This document shows positions 39,525 through 48,171 of a stretch of 64,000 nt of DNA, in pieces. How positions within the stretch are numbered: position 1 is the stretch's first letter; every line of letters starts with the position of its first letter. Below the pieces are notes generated by a model, which was not told where the DNA came from, did no database searches, and saw only the letters and a program-made list of their open reading frames with translations. Source of the stretch: Flavivirga sp. 57AJ16 (GTDB taxonomy: Bacteria > Bacteroidota > Bacteroidia > Flavobacteriales > Flavobacteriaceae). Both the position numbers and the translations under genes were made by a program. The stretch is taken from NCBI RefSeq assembly GCF_028736925.1, contig NZ_JAQZAT010000002.1:62001-126000 (forward strand), written 5' to 3'.

Positions 39525-42500
39525 ATGAAAAAAAATGACACTAAATTTTTGTCAAAAAAAATTCTTTCACGAATTATGAAAATTTATACCCTCTTACTTT
39601 TTGTTACCATGGCTAAGCTATTTGCGGTTGATGCCAACGGGCAAAATGTAACTATTAATGTCAATAATAAAGAACTTAGAACTGTTTTTAATAAAATAGA
39701 GAAGATCACTAAATTTAATTTCTTCTATAACAACAGTTTGGTCGACGTTACCAAGAAGGTCTCTTTAAAGGCTAAAAATCAAGATTTAAATCAGGTTCTT
39801 GCCAGTTTATTTGAGAGCACGGATATAGATTATAGATTTCTAAAAAATCAAATCATACTATTTCCTAAGAATGACAAATCTGTTATTAAGGTCATTGAGG
39901 GTTTAATTAATAATGAGAATTTAGATAAGGAAATAGCAACCATTATTACAGATGTTCTTCAGAATGAAATAAAAGGAAAAGTAGTAGATGCAAAAGGCGT
40001 TCCACTAGTTGGTGTAAATATTATTATTCAAGGAACTTCCACAGGGGCACAGTCAAATTTTGATGGTGAGTATCGTATTCAAGCTAATAATGGTGCCGCT
40101 TTAGTGTTTTCTTATATAGGTTTTAAAACACAAACTATTACTGTTGGTGATTCTAATACTATTAATGTGACTATGGAAGAGGATGCCAGTCAATTGGACG
40201 AGATTGTTGTAACAGCCTTAGGTATTAAAAAAACAAGAAAGTCTTTAACTTATGCTGCTCAGGATATTGATGCAGATGAATTAAACAAGGCAAAACAGAC
40301 GAACCCAATTAATAGTTTATCTGGTAAGGTTTCTGGTGTATCTATAACCAGAAGTGCTTCTGGTGTTGGAGGGTCTGTTAAAGTAACTTTAAGAGGTAAT
40401 TCATCTATAGGAAATAACCAGCCCTTATATGTGGTAGATGGCATCCCGTTATCTAATCCGTCTGGAGGAGGACCACCGAGCCGTGATGGAAACAATAATG
40501 GAGGAAACAGTGGACAGCCTGGTGATACTTTTGGAGATCTTAGTGGAGGAAATAGAGATGGTGGAGATGCTTTGGCATTAATAAACCCTGACGATATTGA
40601 GTCCTTAACTGTATTAAAAGGAGCATCTGCCTCTGCATTATATGGTAGTGCAGGTTTAAATGGCGTTATTTTAATAACAACTAAAAAAGGACGCGCAGGA
40701 AGCTTTAAGGTTGATTTCTCTTCAAACCTAACGGTAGATAGTGCGGCTTATTCTATGGATTTTAATGGTGAGGCACAAGGTAACATTGATGATTTTTTAG
40801 AAACGGGTGTTACAAACATTAACTCGTTGTCTGTTTCAGGTGGTACCGAAAAAGCACAAACCTATTTTTCTTATAGTAATACATTTGCCAGTGGGGTGTT
40901 GCCAACAAATAGGTTAAAACAACATACCTTTAATGTAAGGGAAACTGCAAAGCTCTTTGATGACAGGTTAAATGTTAGTGCCAGTGTGATGGCATCGTCC
41001 CAAAATGTAAAGAACAAACCGGTTTCTGGATTGTATTTTAATCCGTTGGTGGGAGCTTATGCTTTTGAATCGGATACTGAAAAGCTGTCCGATTATGCTA
41101 ATTTTGAAACATTTGATGAATCAAGGTTTATAATGGCCCAAAGATGGTTTAGAGGAACGTCGGATATTGAGCAAAACCCATATTGGATCATCAATAGAAA
41201 TGTTTCAGAGGATCGTAACAATAAATTAGTGGCATCCTTAAGTTTGGACTTTAAGATCAATGATTGGTTGTCGATTCAAACCAGGGGAACTTATGATAAA
41301 TCCCTATTGGAATATGAAAAGAAAATATATGCTACTACCGAGGCTACTTTGGCACCGCTAAACGGAAGGTATATCGTATTTGAAAATGATTTCACACAAT
41401 ATTATGGTGATGTTATTGCGAATATTAACACACAGATTGACGAAAGTATTTCGATCACTGCCATTGTAGGGACCAGTACAACACGAAATACTACGGAATC
41501 CTTTTTTGCCGATTCTGGAACCAACGGTGGTTTACAGTTCGCAAATGTGTTTTCGTTCCAAAATTTTAACGGTAACCCTTCAGTGAATTTTACGCAAAAT
41601 TCATTGGAGACGAGGGTTAATTCGGTGTTTTCCAGTGCCACGATCGGGTTTGAAGATAAAATTTTCGTGGACTTGACAGCAAGAAACGACTGGTCCTCTA
41701 CATTACCAGCATCTAATAATTCATTCTTTTACCCGTCCATTGGGGTTACTGGTATTTTAAGTGAATTATTGGATTTGCCAGTATCCTTTGCAAAAATAAG
41801 AGCCTCTTATGCCGAGGTAGGTAATGGTTTTGCACCCGACCGAATAGCGCCCAACAAGACTATTATTTTTGGTGGCGGAGGTGTAAGCCCAACAGATCCT
41901 ATTAAGCCTTTCCCTGGGTCGACACCAAAACCGGAAAGACAAAAATCTTTTGAGATCGGTACCGAATGGAAATTCAGTAATAACAGATATGGTATAGATT
42001 TAGGGTATTATGCAACTAAAACTGTAGACCAGTATTATCCGTTCTCAACATCTGTCTCTATTATTGGAGCACCACAGGCATACCTAAATTCAGGAGAGAT
42101 TTCAAATAAAGGTTTTGAGGCCTCTGTGTTTGCCATTCCAATCCAAAGGGATAATTTAAGATGGACGACTACAGTGAACTTTGCGGCTAATAAGAATAAG
42201 ATTGAAAAAATCTATAATGGTCAGGTATTGGAAGGCTTAATCGAACCTGAGTTCTTTACACTTTCAGGTAAAGGCGTCAATACTTTTGGATCGTATTTGG
42301 TCGAAGGCGGCTCTTTTGGAGATATCTATGCACAGGTGGTGAGACGAAACGAAAACGGGTTACCTATTATAGAATCTGATGCCGTAGTCATGAACGATGA
42401 TAATACAGTGGATGGTTTAACCAAGGTGGGGAATGCCAATCCAGATTTTACCTTAGGTTGGAACAACTCTTTCGAGTTTAAAAACTTTACTGTAGATTTC

Positions 42501-42938
42501 TTGATCGATGGGAAATTTGGCGGTGAAACCATGAGCATGACAGAAGCCATTGTAGAAGGGTTCAGTAATAATTCAGCTAGAGAGACCGCTAATGGTCTGG
42601 TAAGTGTTCAGGTAGATGGATCGGAAACCACCATGCCAGCTCAAGAGTATTATGGTAAAGTAGGCGGAAGAAATGGTTTTACAGGTGAGTATATTTATAG
42701 TGCTACTAATGTTAGATTGGCAGAATTTGCAATAGGTTATAATTTTAATCTGGCCGAAAATTCATTCTTCTCAAGGGTGAAAGCTTCAGTGGTAGGAAAT
42801 AATTTGCTTTTCTTCTATAAAGATGCGCCACACGACCCTAATGTATCCCTTAGTACGGGGAATGCATTACAAGGGGTAGATGCATTAGGACTTCCTTCTA
42901 CAAGAAGCATAGGGCTAAATCTTAATTTAACATTCTAA
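39525..42938 (+). CDS. susC: SusC-like TonB-dependent receptor with STN domain
   Basis: A 1137-residue outer-membrane receptor. A signal sequence (IYTLLLFVTMAKLFAVDANGQ, residues about 20-40) precedes the STN domain (about 41-110: NVTINVNNKELRTVFNKIEKI), then a carboxypeptidase-like domain (about 148-220: IKGKVVDAKGVPLVGVNIII), the plug with ISRSASGVGGSVKVTLRGNSSIGN-type motif and LYVVDGIPL near residue 300, ESLTVLKGASASALYGSAG near 360, and the barrel to LGLPSTRSIGLNLNLTF. A Gly/Asn-rich insert (GGGPPSRDGNNNGG) sits in the plug loop. The STN domain fits signalling to the FecR upstream. It imports a ligand captured by SusD. No degradative enzyme lies beside it, so the substrate is open. Confidence 0.95.
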   Translation: MKKNDTKFLSKKILSRIMKIYTLLLFVTMAKLFAVDANGQNVTINVNNKELRTVFNKIEKITKFNFFYNNSLVDVTKKVSLKAKNQDLNQVLASLFESTDIDYRFLKNQIILFPKNDKSVIKVIEGLINNENLDKEIATIITDVLQNEIKGKVVDAKGVPLVGVNIIIQGTSTGAQSNFDGEYRIQANNGAALVFSYIGFKTQTITVGDSNTINVTMEEDASQLDEIVVTALGIKKTRKSLTYAAQDIDADELNKAKQTNPINSLSGKVSGVSITRSASGVGGSVKVTLRGNSSIGNNQPLYVVDGIPLSNPSGGGPPSRDGNNNGGNSGQPGDTFGDLSGGNRDGGDALALINPDDIESLTVLKGASASALYGSAGLNGVILITTKKGRAGSFKVDFSSNLTVDSAAYSMDFNGEAQGNIDDFLETGVTNINSLSVSGGTEKAQTYFSYSNTFASGVLPTNRLKQHTFNVRETAKLFDDRLNVSASVMASSQNVKNKPVSGLYFNPLVGAYAFESDTEKLSDYANFETFDESRFIMAQRWFRGTSDIEQNPYWIINRNVSEDRNNKLVASLSLDFKINDWLSIQTRGTYDKSLLEYEKKIYATTEATLAPLNGRYIVFENDFTQYYGDVIANINTQIDESISITAIVGTSTTRNTTESFFADSGTNGGLQFANVFSFQNFNGNPSVNFTQNSLETRVNSVFSSATIGFEDKIFVDLTARNDWSSTLPASNNSFFYPSIGVTGILSELLDLPVSFAKIRASYAEVGNGFAPDRIAPNKTIIFGGGGVSPTDPIKPFPGSTPKPERQKSFEIGTEWKFSNNRYGIDLGYYATKTVDQYYPFSTSVSIIGAPQAYLNSGEISNKGFEASVFAIPIQRDNLRWTTTVNFAANKNKIEKIYNGQVLEGLIEPEFFTLSGKGVNTFGSYLVEGGSFGDIYAQVVRRNENGLPIIESDAVVMNDDNTVDGLTKVGNANPDFTLGWNNSFEFKNFTVDFLIDGKFGGETMSMTEAIVEGFSNNSARETANGLVSVQVDGSETTMPAQEYYGKVGGRNGFTGEYIYSATNVRLAEFAIGYNFNLAENSFFSRVKASVVGNNLLFFYKDAPHDPNVSLSTGNALQGVDALGLPSTRSIGLNLNLTF

Positions 42939-42951
42939 AAAAAATAAAATA

Positions 42952-44562
42952 ATGAAACATATAAGTAAAATATTAGCGTGTTTGATTGTATTGGGGCTGA
43001 TTGGTACATCCTGTAGTGATTTAGAACAATTCAATGTAAATGAAAGAAATATAACAGAGGAGCAGTTAATAGTGGATTTTCAACATGTTGGCTCAAAGTA
43101 TAAGCCTATTTTTGAAAGTATCTACCAATATACGCCAGCCTGGTCTTACCAGTTGCAACAAAATTTAAATGCCGATGTGTACTCAGGGTATTTAACAAAC
43201 CCAAGGCCTTTTGTTGCCGGAGCTAACAATACGACCTATAGTTTGGTAAGTGGGTGGAATAATTTTATTTGGTCTGTACCTTATTCTAATGTCATGAATA
43301 ATGTTGATGCCATTAAGGAATTGACGGAAACGGACTTTCCTACATTATATGCGATAGCACTTATTTTAAAAGTAGAAGCGATGCATAGGGTGTCGGATGT
43401 TTTTGGACCTATAGTATATACAAACTTTGGGGATTTAGCGAATGCAGGGGTTTATGACTCTCAACAAGAAGCTTATAATGCATTTTTTGCAGATTTGGAT
43501 ACTGCAGTAGCCAACCTGATGGCAGATATAGATAGTCAAAAATTTGCAGCTTTCGATTTGTCGTACGGAGGGAACTATACGAACTGGGTGAAACTAGCAA
43601 ACTCTTTAAGATTGCGTTTGGCCATGCGTATTTCTAAGGTAGATCCTGCAAAAGCAAAGTCTGAAGGAGAAAAAGCGTTATCCCAGTCTTTAGGACTTAT
43701 GGAAGCAAATACAGATGGATTTTTTGTGGAAAGTGCATTGGATCATCCACTTTTCACTATAGATAACTCTTGGGGAGATATAAGAATGAATGCCTCTATG
43801 GAATCTATCCTATCTGGATATAATGATGCCCGGATTGATGCCTTTTTCCTTGAAAAAAACCCCAATGATAATGTAGCGGTACCGGTGGTTCCGGGCACTT
43901 TAAAAGGTGTTCGCGCTGGGTTGCCCTTATTAGCAGGTTATGCCGATGAGCTCGAACAAAAAGCAGACTATATTAATTTTGCTGTAATCAATGACGATAT
44001 CCACACATCGACCGTTCAATTAATGACCGCTGCCGAAGTTTATTTCTTAAAAGCAGAGGCGTCCCTAAGAGGTTGGAGCGGTGCAGGCGATGCCCAAGCT
44101 AATTACGAGACTGGTATTTCCATGTCATTTGCTCAACATGGAGCTGGTGGAGCTGCTGCCTATATTGCGGATAATACTTCCACGCCTTCAGATTATGTAG
44201 ACCCTGTGAATGCTGCTAATAATATTACTGCAATGACCGATATTACTATAGCCTGGGATGCCGGAGGTACAAATGAAGAAAATTTAGAACGTATTATTAC
44301 CCAGAAATGGATAGCTATGTTTCCTGAAGGACAAGAAGCTTGGAGCGAATACAGAAGAACAGGATATCCGAAAATTTTCCCTGTGGTTAGTAACCAAAGC
44401 GGAGGAAAGATAGATACAGATATTCAAATTAGAAGAATCCCCTTTGTAGATAGCGAACTCTCAACAAATCCAGAAGGCGTTGCCGCAGCCATTAATTTAC
44501 TAGGGGGTGAAGATAATGGAGGTACCCGCTTATGGTGGGATACCGGTGGACCTAATTTTTGA
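42952..44562 (+). CDS. susD: SusD/RagB-like surface lipoprotein
   Basis: A 536-residue lipoprotein with lipobox GLIGTSCSDLEQ (Cys near residue 21) followed by acidic and Asp/Glu residues, as in surface-exposed lipoproteins of Bacteroidota. It belongs to the SusD-like_2 group: TPAWSYQLQQNLNADVYSGYL near residue 64, KVEAMHRVSDVFGPIVYTN near 142, LANSLRLRLAMRIS near 220, LMTAAEVYFLKAEASLRGW near 362, ITQKWIAMFPEGQEAWSEYRRTGYP near 450. The tetratricopeptide-like helices bind ligand and lid the SusC barrel. It starts 13 bp after susC, so the two are co-transcribed. The terminator at 44586 ends the unit. Confidence 0.95.
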   Translation: MKHISKILACLIVLGLIGTSCSDLEQFNVNERNITEEQLIVDFQHVGSKYKPIFESIYQYTPAWSYQLQQNLNADVYSGYLTNPRPFVAGANNTTYSLVSGWNNFIWSVPYSNVMNNVDAIKELTETDFPTLYAIALILKVEAMHRVSDVFGPIVYTNFGDLANAGVYDSQQEAYNAFFADLDTAVANLMADIDSQKFAAFDLSYGGNYTNWVKLANSLRLRLAMRISKVDPAKAKSEGEKALSQSLGLMEANTDGFFVESALDHPLFTIDNSWGDIRMNASMESILSGYNDARIDAFFLEKNPNDNVAVPVVPGTLKGVRAGLPLLAGYADELEQKADYINFAVINDDIHTSTVQLMTAAEVYFLKAEASLRGWSGAGDAQANYETGISMSFAQHGAGGAAAYIADNTSTPSDYVDPVNAANNITAMTDITIAWDAGGTNEENLERIITQKWIAMFPEGQEAWSEYRRTGYPKIFPVVSNQSGGKIDTDIQIRRIPFVDSELSTNPEGVAAAINLLGGEDNGGTRLWWDTGGPNF

Positions 44563-44585
44563 TTCTTTTTAGTTTATTTTTAAGT

Positions 44586-44642
44586 TAAAAGAGGCTGTTT
44601 AAAAAGTATTGGAACTAAATGCTTTTTAAACAGCCTCTTTTT
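44586..44642. terminator. Strong terminator after susD, related to family B ends
   Basis: AAAAGAGGCTGTTTAAAAAG pairs perfectly over 20 bp with its complement at 44621-44640 and runs into T residues. The arm differs from the family B terminal repeat (AAAGAGGGTGTCTAAAAAGT) at only a few positions. The remainder of the gap to 45061 holds a palindromic repeat remnant and the yidD duplication. Confidence 0.88.
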
Positions 44643-44867
44643 TGATTTTATATAATCCTATAGTTGAATCAAGATAAAAATATCTGAATGTCCGTAATCA
44701 TACATAATGATTTTTTTGTCATTCAGAACGAAGTGGGTAATCTGTTGGTAATCAATGAGATCCCTCGTTGCCTCGGGATGACAAAATCAATATATTTTAA
44801 GATTTATGACATATTACGGACAATCAATAAAAATATCATAAATTTTTAGACCTGTCCGGTTTTTAAA

Positions 44868-45098
44868 AAGAAAATGTACGGTGTACATTTTTAGGGAACA
44901 GGTGAGCTGGCGCGTAGGGAGTTTTTAGTTGCCATCCTTTTTAAGGAACAGGGTCGTAACCAGAACCTCCCCAAGGCGATGGACCGTTAAGAAAATGTAC
45001 GGTGTACATTTTTAGGGAACAGGCGAGCAGGCGCGTAGGGAGTTTTTAGTTGCCATCCTTTTTAAGGAACAGGATCGTAACCAGAACCTCCCCAAGGA
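44868..45098. repeat. Tandem duplication including the 3' end of yidD
   Basis: Two copies with a 121-bp period (44868-44977 and 44989-45098). Each holds AAAATGTAC-GGT-GTACATTTT, a 9-bp hairpin, and ends with GGAACAGGRTCGTAACCAG plus AACCTCCCCAAGG. The second copy is the last part of the live yidD gene, encoding GGSGYDPVP; the first is a detached copy of that 3' end. The copies differ at a few bases. Confidence 0.85.
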
Positions 45099-45283
45099 TG
45101 ACAACTAAAAACCCGCCTTATAGCCAGTTTACCACCTTTAAATAGCCCATGTTTTTGCAGTGCTTCTTTAGTGTAGTGAGAGCATGTTGGTTGAAATCTA
45201 CAGGTTGCAGGTGTTAAAGGAGATATCAATGTTTGATACACTTTTATTAAAAACAAAAACGGTGCAATGAGTATTTTTTTCAT
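45062..45283 (-). CDS. yidD: Membrane protein insertion efficiency factor YidD
   Basis: A 73-residue protein with the complete YidD signature: [40 protein letters not shown], and the C-terminal [14 protein letters not shown]. Three cysteines are conserved and an amphipathic N-terminal helix ([13 protein letters not shown]) should lie on the inner membrane. YidD assists YidC in inserting membrane proteins. The usual neighbours (rnpA, rpmH, yidC) are not in the window. Its 3' end is tandemly duplicated just downstream (44868-44977). Confidence 0.95.
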   Translation of the reverse strand: MKKILIAPFLFLIKVYQTLISPLTPATCRFQPTCSHYTKEALQKHGLFKGGKLAIRRVFSCHPWGGSGYDPVP

Positions 45284-45448
45284 CTCTCATTCCCTCGTAG
45301 GAGGGAATCTTTTTAATTATGGTTCCAATGTATCATATAAATCACTTCAACCAAACTTAAACAGGTTTCAGGTTAAACGCCGTAAATAGTACTCGAAACA
45401 TGAGATTCCTGCCATAGTTTATCTTGAGCGAAGACGAAAGGCAGGAAT

Positions 45449-46930
45449 TTAGTTAGTCGTAAACGTCGTCCCGTCTTTACCATCTTTAAGTTGAATACCA
45501 ACTTCTGCGAGTTCATCCCGGATTTTATCAGATAGGGCAAAGTCTTTATTTGCTCTGGCCTCTTGCCTTAATTTAATCAATATATCTACAGCTCCAGATA
45601 ATTTATGGGTTCCAGAGTCACTTTTACTAGCATTTTCAAGACCTAAAACATCAAAAACAAAGTGATTAATGGTCGTCTTAAAAGCGTTTAAGTCTTCGGT
45701 AGATAACGTTTCAGAACCTTTTTTAATTTGATTAATATGTTTAGCAGCTTCAAATAAATGGGCAATCAAAATAGGTGAGTTGAAATCATCGTTCATGGCA
45801 TCATAGCATGCCTGTTTCCATGCATTTATATCAATTGTAGAAGCCTCGGAAGGTTTTAAATCATCTAAAAGATCAATAGCATCCATCAATCTATAAAAGC
45901 CTTTTTCGCTTGCTAACAAGCCATCATCAGTTAAATCTAAAACACTTCGGTACGACGATTGTGCATTAAAAAAACGAATAACACTAGGGCTATAGGCTTT
46001 GCTAAAGAATTTATTGTTTCCAGATAATAACTCATCAGGGTTAACGGTATTTCCTGTGGTTTTGGACATACGTTGTCCGTTAAGTTGCAGCATGTTAGCG
46101 TGCATCCAATAATTAACGGGAGATGTCCCTTTAGCAGCTTCGTTTTGAGCAATTTCACATTCGTGGTGCGGGAATTTTAGATCCATACCGCCACCATGAA
46201 TATCAAATTGTTCTCCCAAATATTTAGTGCTCATGGCTGTACACTCCAAATGCCACCCTGGGAAACCATCGCTCCAAGGGGAAGGCCAACGCATAATGTG
46301 CTGTGGCTCCGCTTTTTTCCAAAGTGCAAAATCTTGTGGGTTCTTTTTATCGCTTTGCCCATCAAGTTCGCGTGTGTTATGAATTAAATCTTCAAGTTTA
46401 CGCTTGCTTAATTTTCCATAATCGTTGGTTTCATTGAATTTATGGACATCAAAATAAACAGAACCATTTACCTCGTATGCAAACCCATTATCGATAATAT
46501 TCTTTATCAGTTCGATTTGCTCAATAATATGCCCTGTAGCGGTAGGCTCAATACTAGGAGGCAAAAAATTGAATGTATTAAGAATGTTATGAAAATCAAC
46601 GGTATAACGCTGCACAACTTCCATAGGTTCGATTTGCTCTAAACGCGCTTTTTTAGTGATTTTATCCTCACCTGTATCAGCATCGTTTTCTAAATGACCT
46701 GCATCGGTAATATTTCTAACATAACGTACTTTGTATCCCAGATGTTTGAGGTATCTAAACACCATATCAAAAGACATAAAAGTTCTTACATTGCCTAAGT
46801 GTACATGACTGTATACGGTTGGCCCACAAACATACATCCCTATATAGCCTTCGTTAATTGGTTTGAATGTTTCTTTTTTACCGGTAAGTGAATTGTATAG
46901 TTTTATTTGTTGATGCTTAAAAAGTTGCAT
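45449..46930 (-). CDS. cysS: Cysteinyl-tRNA synthetase
   Basis: A 493-residue class I synthetase. The HIGH-type motif lies in [19 protein letters not shown] near residues 28-46, whose Cys is also a zinc ligand, with other ligands in WHLECTAMS and [11 protein letters not shown] near 225-255. The KMSKS-type motif is [10 protein letters not shown] near 282-291. The DALR-type anticodon region and the C-terminal [25 protein letters not shown] helix close the protein. It charges tRNA-Cys in the cytosol. Length normal. FolE is encoded 37 bp upstream on the same strand. Confidence 0.97.
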   Translation of the reverse strand: MQLFKHQQIKLYNSLTGKKETFKPINEGYIGMYVCGPTVYSHVHLGNVRTFMSFDMVFRYLKHLGYKVRYVRNITDAGHLENDADTGEDKITKKARLEQIEPMEVVQRYTVDFHNILNTFNFLPPSIEPTATGHIIEQIELIKNIIDNGFAYEVNGSVYFDVHKFNETNDYGKLSKRKLEDLIHNTRELDGQSDKKNPQDFALWKKAEPQHIMRWPSPWSDGFPGWHLECTAMSTKYLGEQFDIHGGGMDLKFPHHECEIAQNEAAKGTSPVNYWMHANMLQLNGQRMSKTTGNTVNPDELLSGNNKFFSKAYSPSVIRFFNAQSSYRSVLDLTDDGLLASEKGFYRLMDAIDLLDDLKPSEASTIDINAWKQACYDAMNDDFNSPILIAHLFEAAKHINQIKKGSETLSTEDLNAFKTTINHFVFDVLGLENASKSDSGTHKLSGAVDILIKLRQEARANKDFALSDKIRDELAEVGIQLKDGKDGTTFTTN

Positions 46931-46967
46931 GTTATTATATGGTGATTTGGTTATGGTTAAAAATAAA

Positions 46968-47645
46968 TTAAAACTTAGTATCTAATTTTATGTAATCTAA
47001 AAATTCTCTACGTGTTGCTTCTTCTTTAAATTTCCCCCCAAATTCCGAAGTTACTGTGCTGCTTTCAATATCCCTAATACCCCTTGAATTTACACATAAG
47101 TGTTTGGCATCTATAACGCAAGCCACATCTTGGGTTTTTAAAACCTCTTGAAGTTCTTTAACGACTTGAATGGTAAGGCGCTCCTGGACTTGCGGACGTT
47201 TTGCAAAATAGTCTACAATACGATTCATTTTGGACAAGCCAACAACGGTTCCGTTAGAAATATAGGCAATATGCGCTTTTCCAACTATAGGTAGTAAATG
47301 ATGCTCGCAGGTTGAATAAACGGTAATGTTTTTTTCAACCAGCATTTCCCCATACTTATACTTGTTTTCAAATGTGGAAGCACTTGGTTTTTTCTTTGGG
47401 TCTAACCCTCCAAAAATTTCCTTAACAAACATTTTAGCAACACGGTTAGGCGTACCATTTAAGCTATCATCGGTTAAGTCAAGACCTAAAGTTTCCATAA
47501 TATGTCGCACATCATCTTTAATAATGTCTATTTTTTCTTCATTGGAAAGTTTAAAGGCGTCGTTTCGTAATGGTGTGTTTGAAGAAGTTCCAATATGGTT
47601 ATCCCCTAAAGATTCGAATTGTTCTATGTTGTTTTCAATTTTCAT
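46968..47645 (-). CDS. folE: GTP cyclohydrolase I
   Basis: A 225-residue enzyme of type IA, first in tetrahydrofolate synthesis, converting GTP to dihydroneopterin triphosphate. [19 protein letters not shown] near residues 109-127 holds zinc ligands (Cys and His) and the catalytic His. [24 protein letters not shown] follows, and the third zinc Cys is in [13 protein letters not shown] near 180-192. The first 40 residues are a variable leader. No FolE2 features. It lies upstream of cysS on the same strand, spaced by 37 bp. Confidence 0.97.
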   Translation of the reverse strand: MKIENNIEQFESLGDNHIGTSSNTPLRNDAFKLSNEEKIDIIKDDVRHIMETLGLDLTDDSLNGTPNRVAKMFVKEIFGGLDPKKKPSASTFENKYKYGEMLVEKNITVYSTCEHHLLPIVGKAHIAYISNGTVVGLSKMNRIVDYFAKRPQVQERLTIQVVKELQEVLKTQDVACVIDAKHLCVNSRGIRDIESSTVTSEFGGKFKEEATRREFLDYIKLDTKF

Positions 47646-47780
47646 TAGCTAAAAAAGTGATGTTTTTAGTCTGCAAAGATAAGTAAAACACTTTTGTTAT
47701 GTTTTGTCTTAACAAATTATTATATATGGGTGTTTGTCTCTCATTAGGCTTATAAACTACATTTAAAATCATTAGTGTCC

Positions 47781-47829
47781 GACTAAAGACGTAAGACCGC
47801 TTCGCTATTAGAACCAAGAACAAAGACTT
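47781..47829. repeat. Degenerate heptanucleotide-period repeat
   Basis: Reads GACTAAA, GACGTAA, GACCGCT, TCGCTAT, TAGAACC, AAGAACA, AAGACTT in 7-bp phase. Weak individual similarity, same style as the other arrays. The remaining gap 47646-48171 holds a terminator near 48015 and a dispersed repeat (GTTTCAAGAAATTTTTTAT near 48088-48106) with no credible gene. Confidence 0.5.
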
Positions 47830-48014
47830 GATTGTAACTAACAGACAAACAGAGACACCACTATTGTATTACATCCAGAAACCTAACTATTTTTTGATAG
47901 TTTTACTGGTATTAAAAGCAAGGTGTCTAATCTGTAATGCTTTTACTTGTACTATTATAGATAGGCTTCAAATAAAAGTCAATAGTTTTAAGCGGTCAAC
48001 AATAATTAAAATTT

Positions 48015-48047
48015 AAAAAGCCTGAACTTTTATAGTTCAAGCTTTTT
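48015..48047. terminator. Hairpin terminator downstream of the OmpP1 gene
   Basis: AAAAAGC-TGAAC pairs with GTTCA-GCTTTTT across a 7-nt loop, with one mismatch, flanked by A and T tracts. Confidence 0.75.
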
Positions 48048-48171
48048 AACAGTATTTTTAATCTAAAGAATTGCTCGAGGATAGTCGGTTTCAAGAAATT
48101 TTTTATTCCCTAATCCCTAATCTCTCAAGATTTTCAGAACCCAAGGCCTGTCCTAGAGGTTCAGGTATCTT

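Noticed and set aside
47828-48016. 62-codon plus-strand frame
   Set aside because: AT-rich, no domain, overlaps a degenerate heptamer repeat and a terminator arm.
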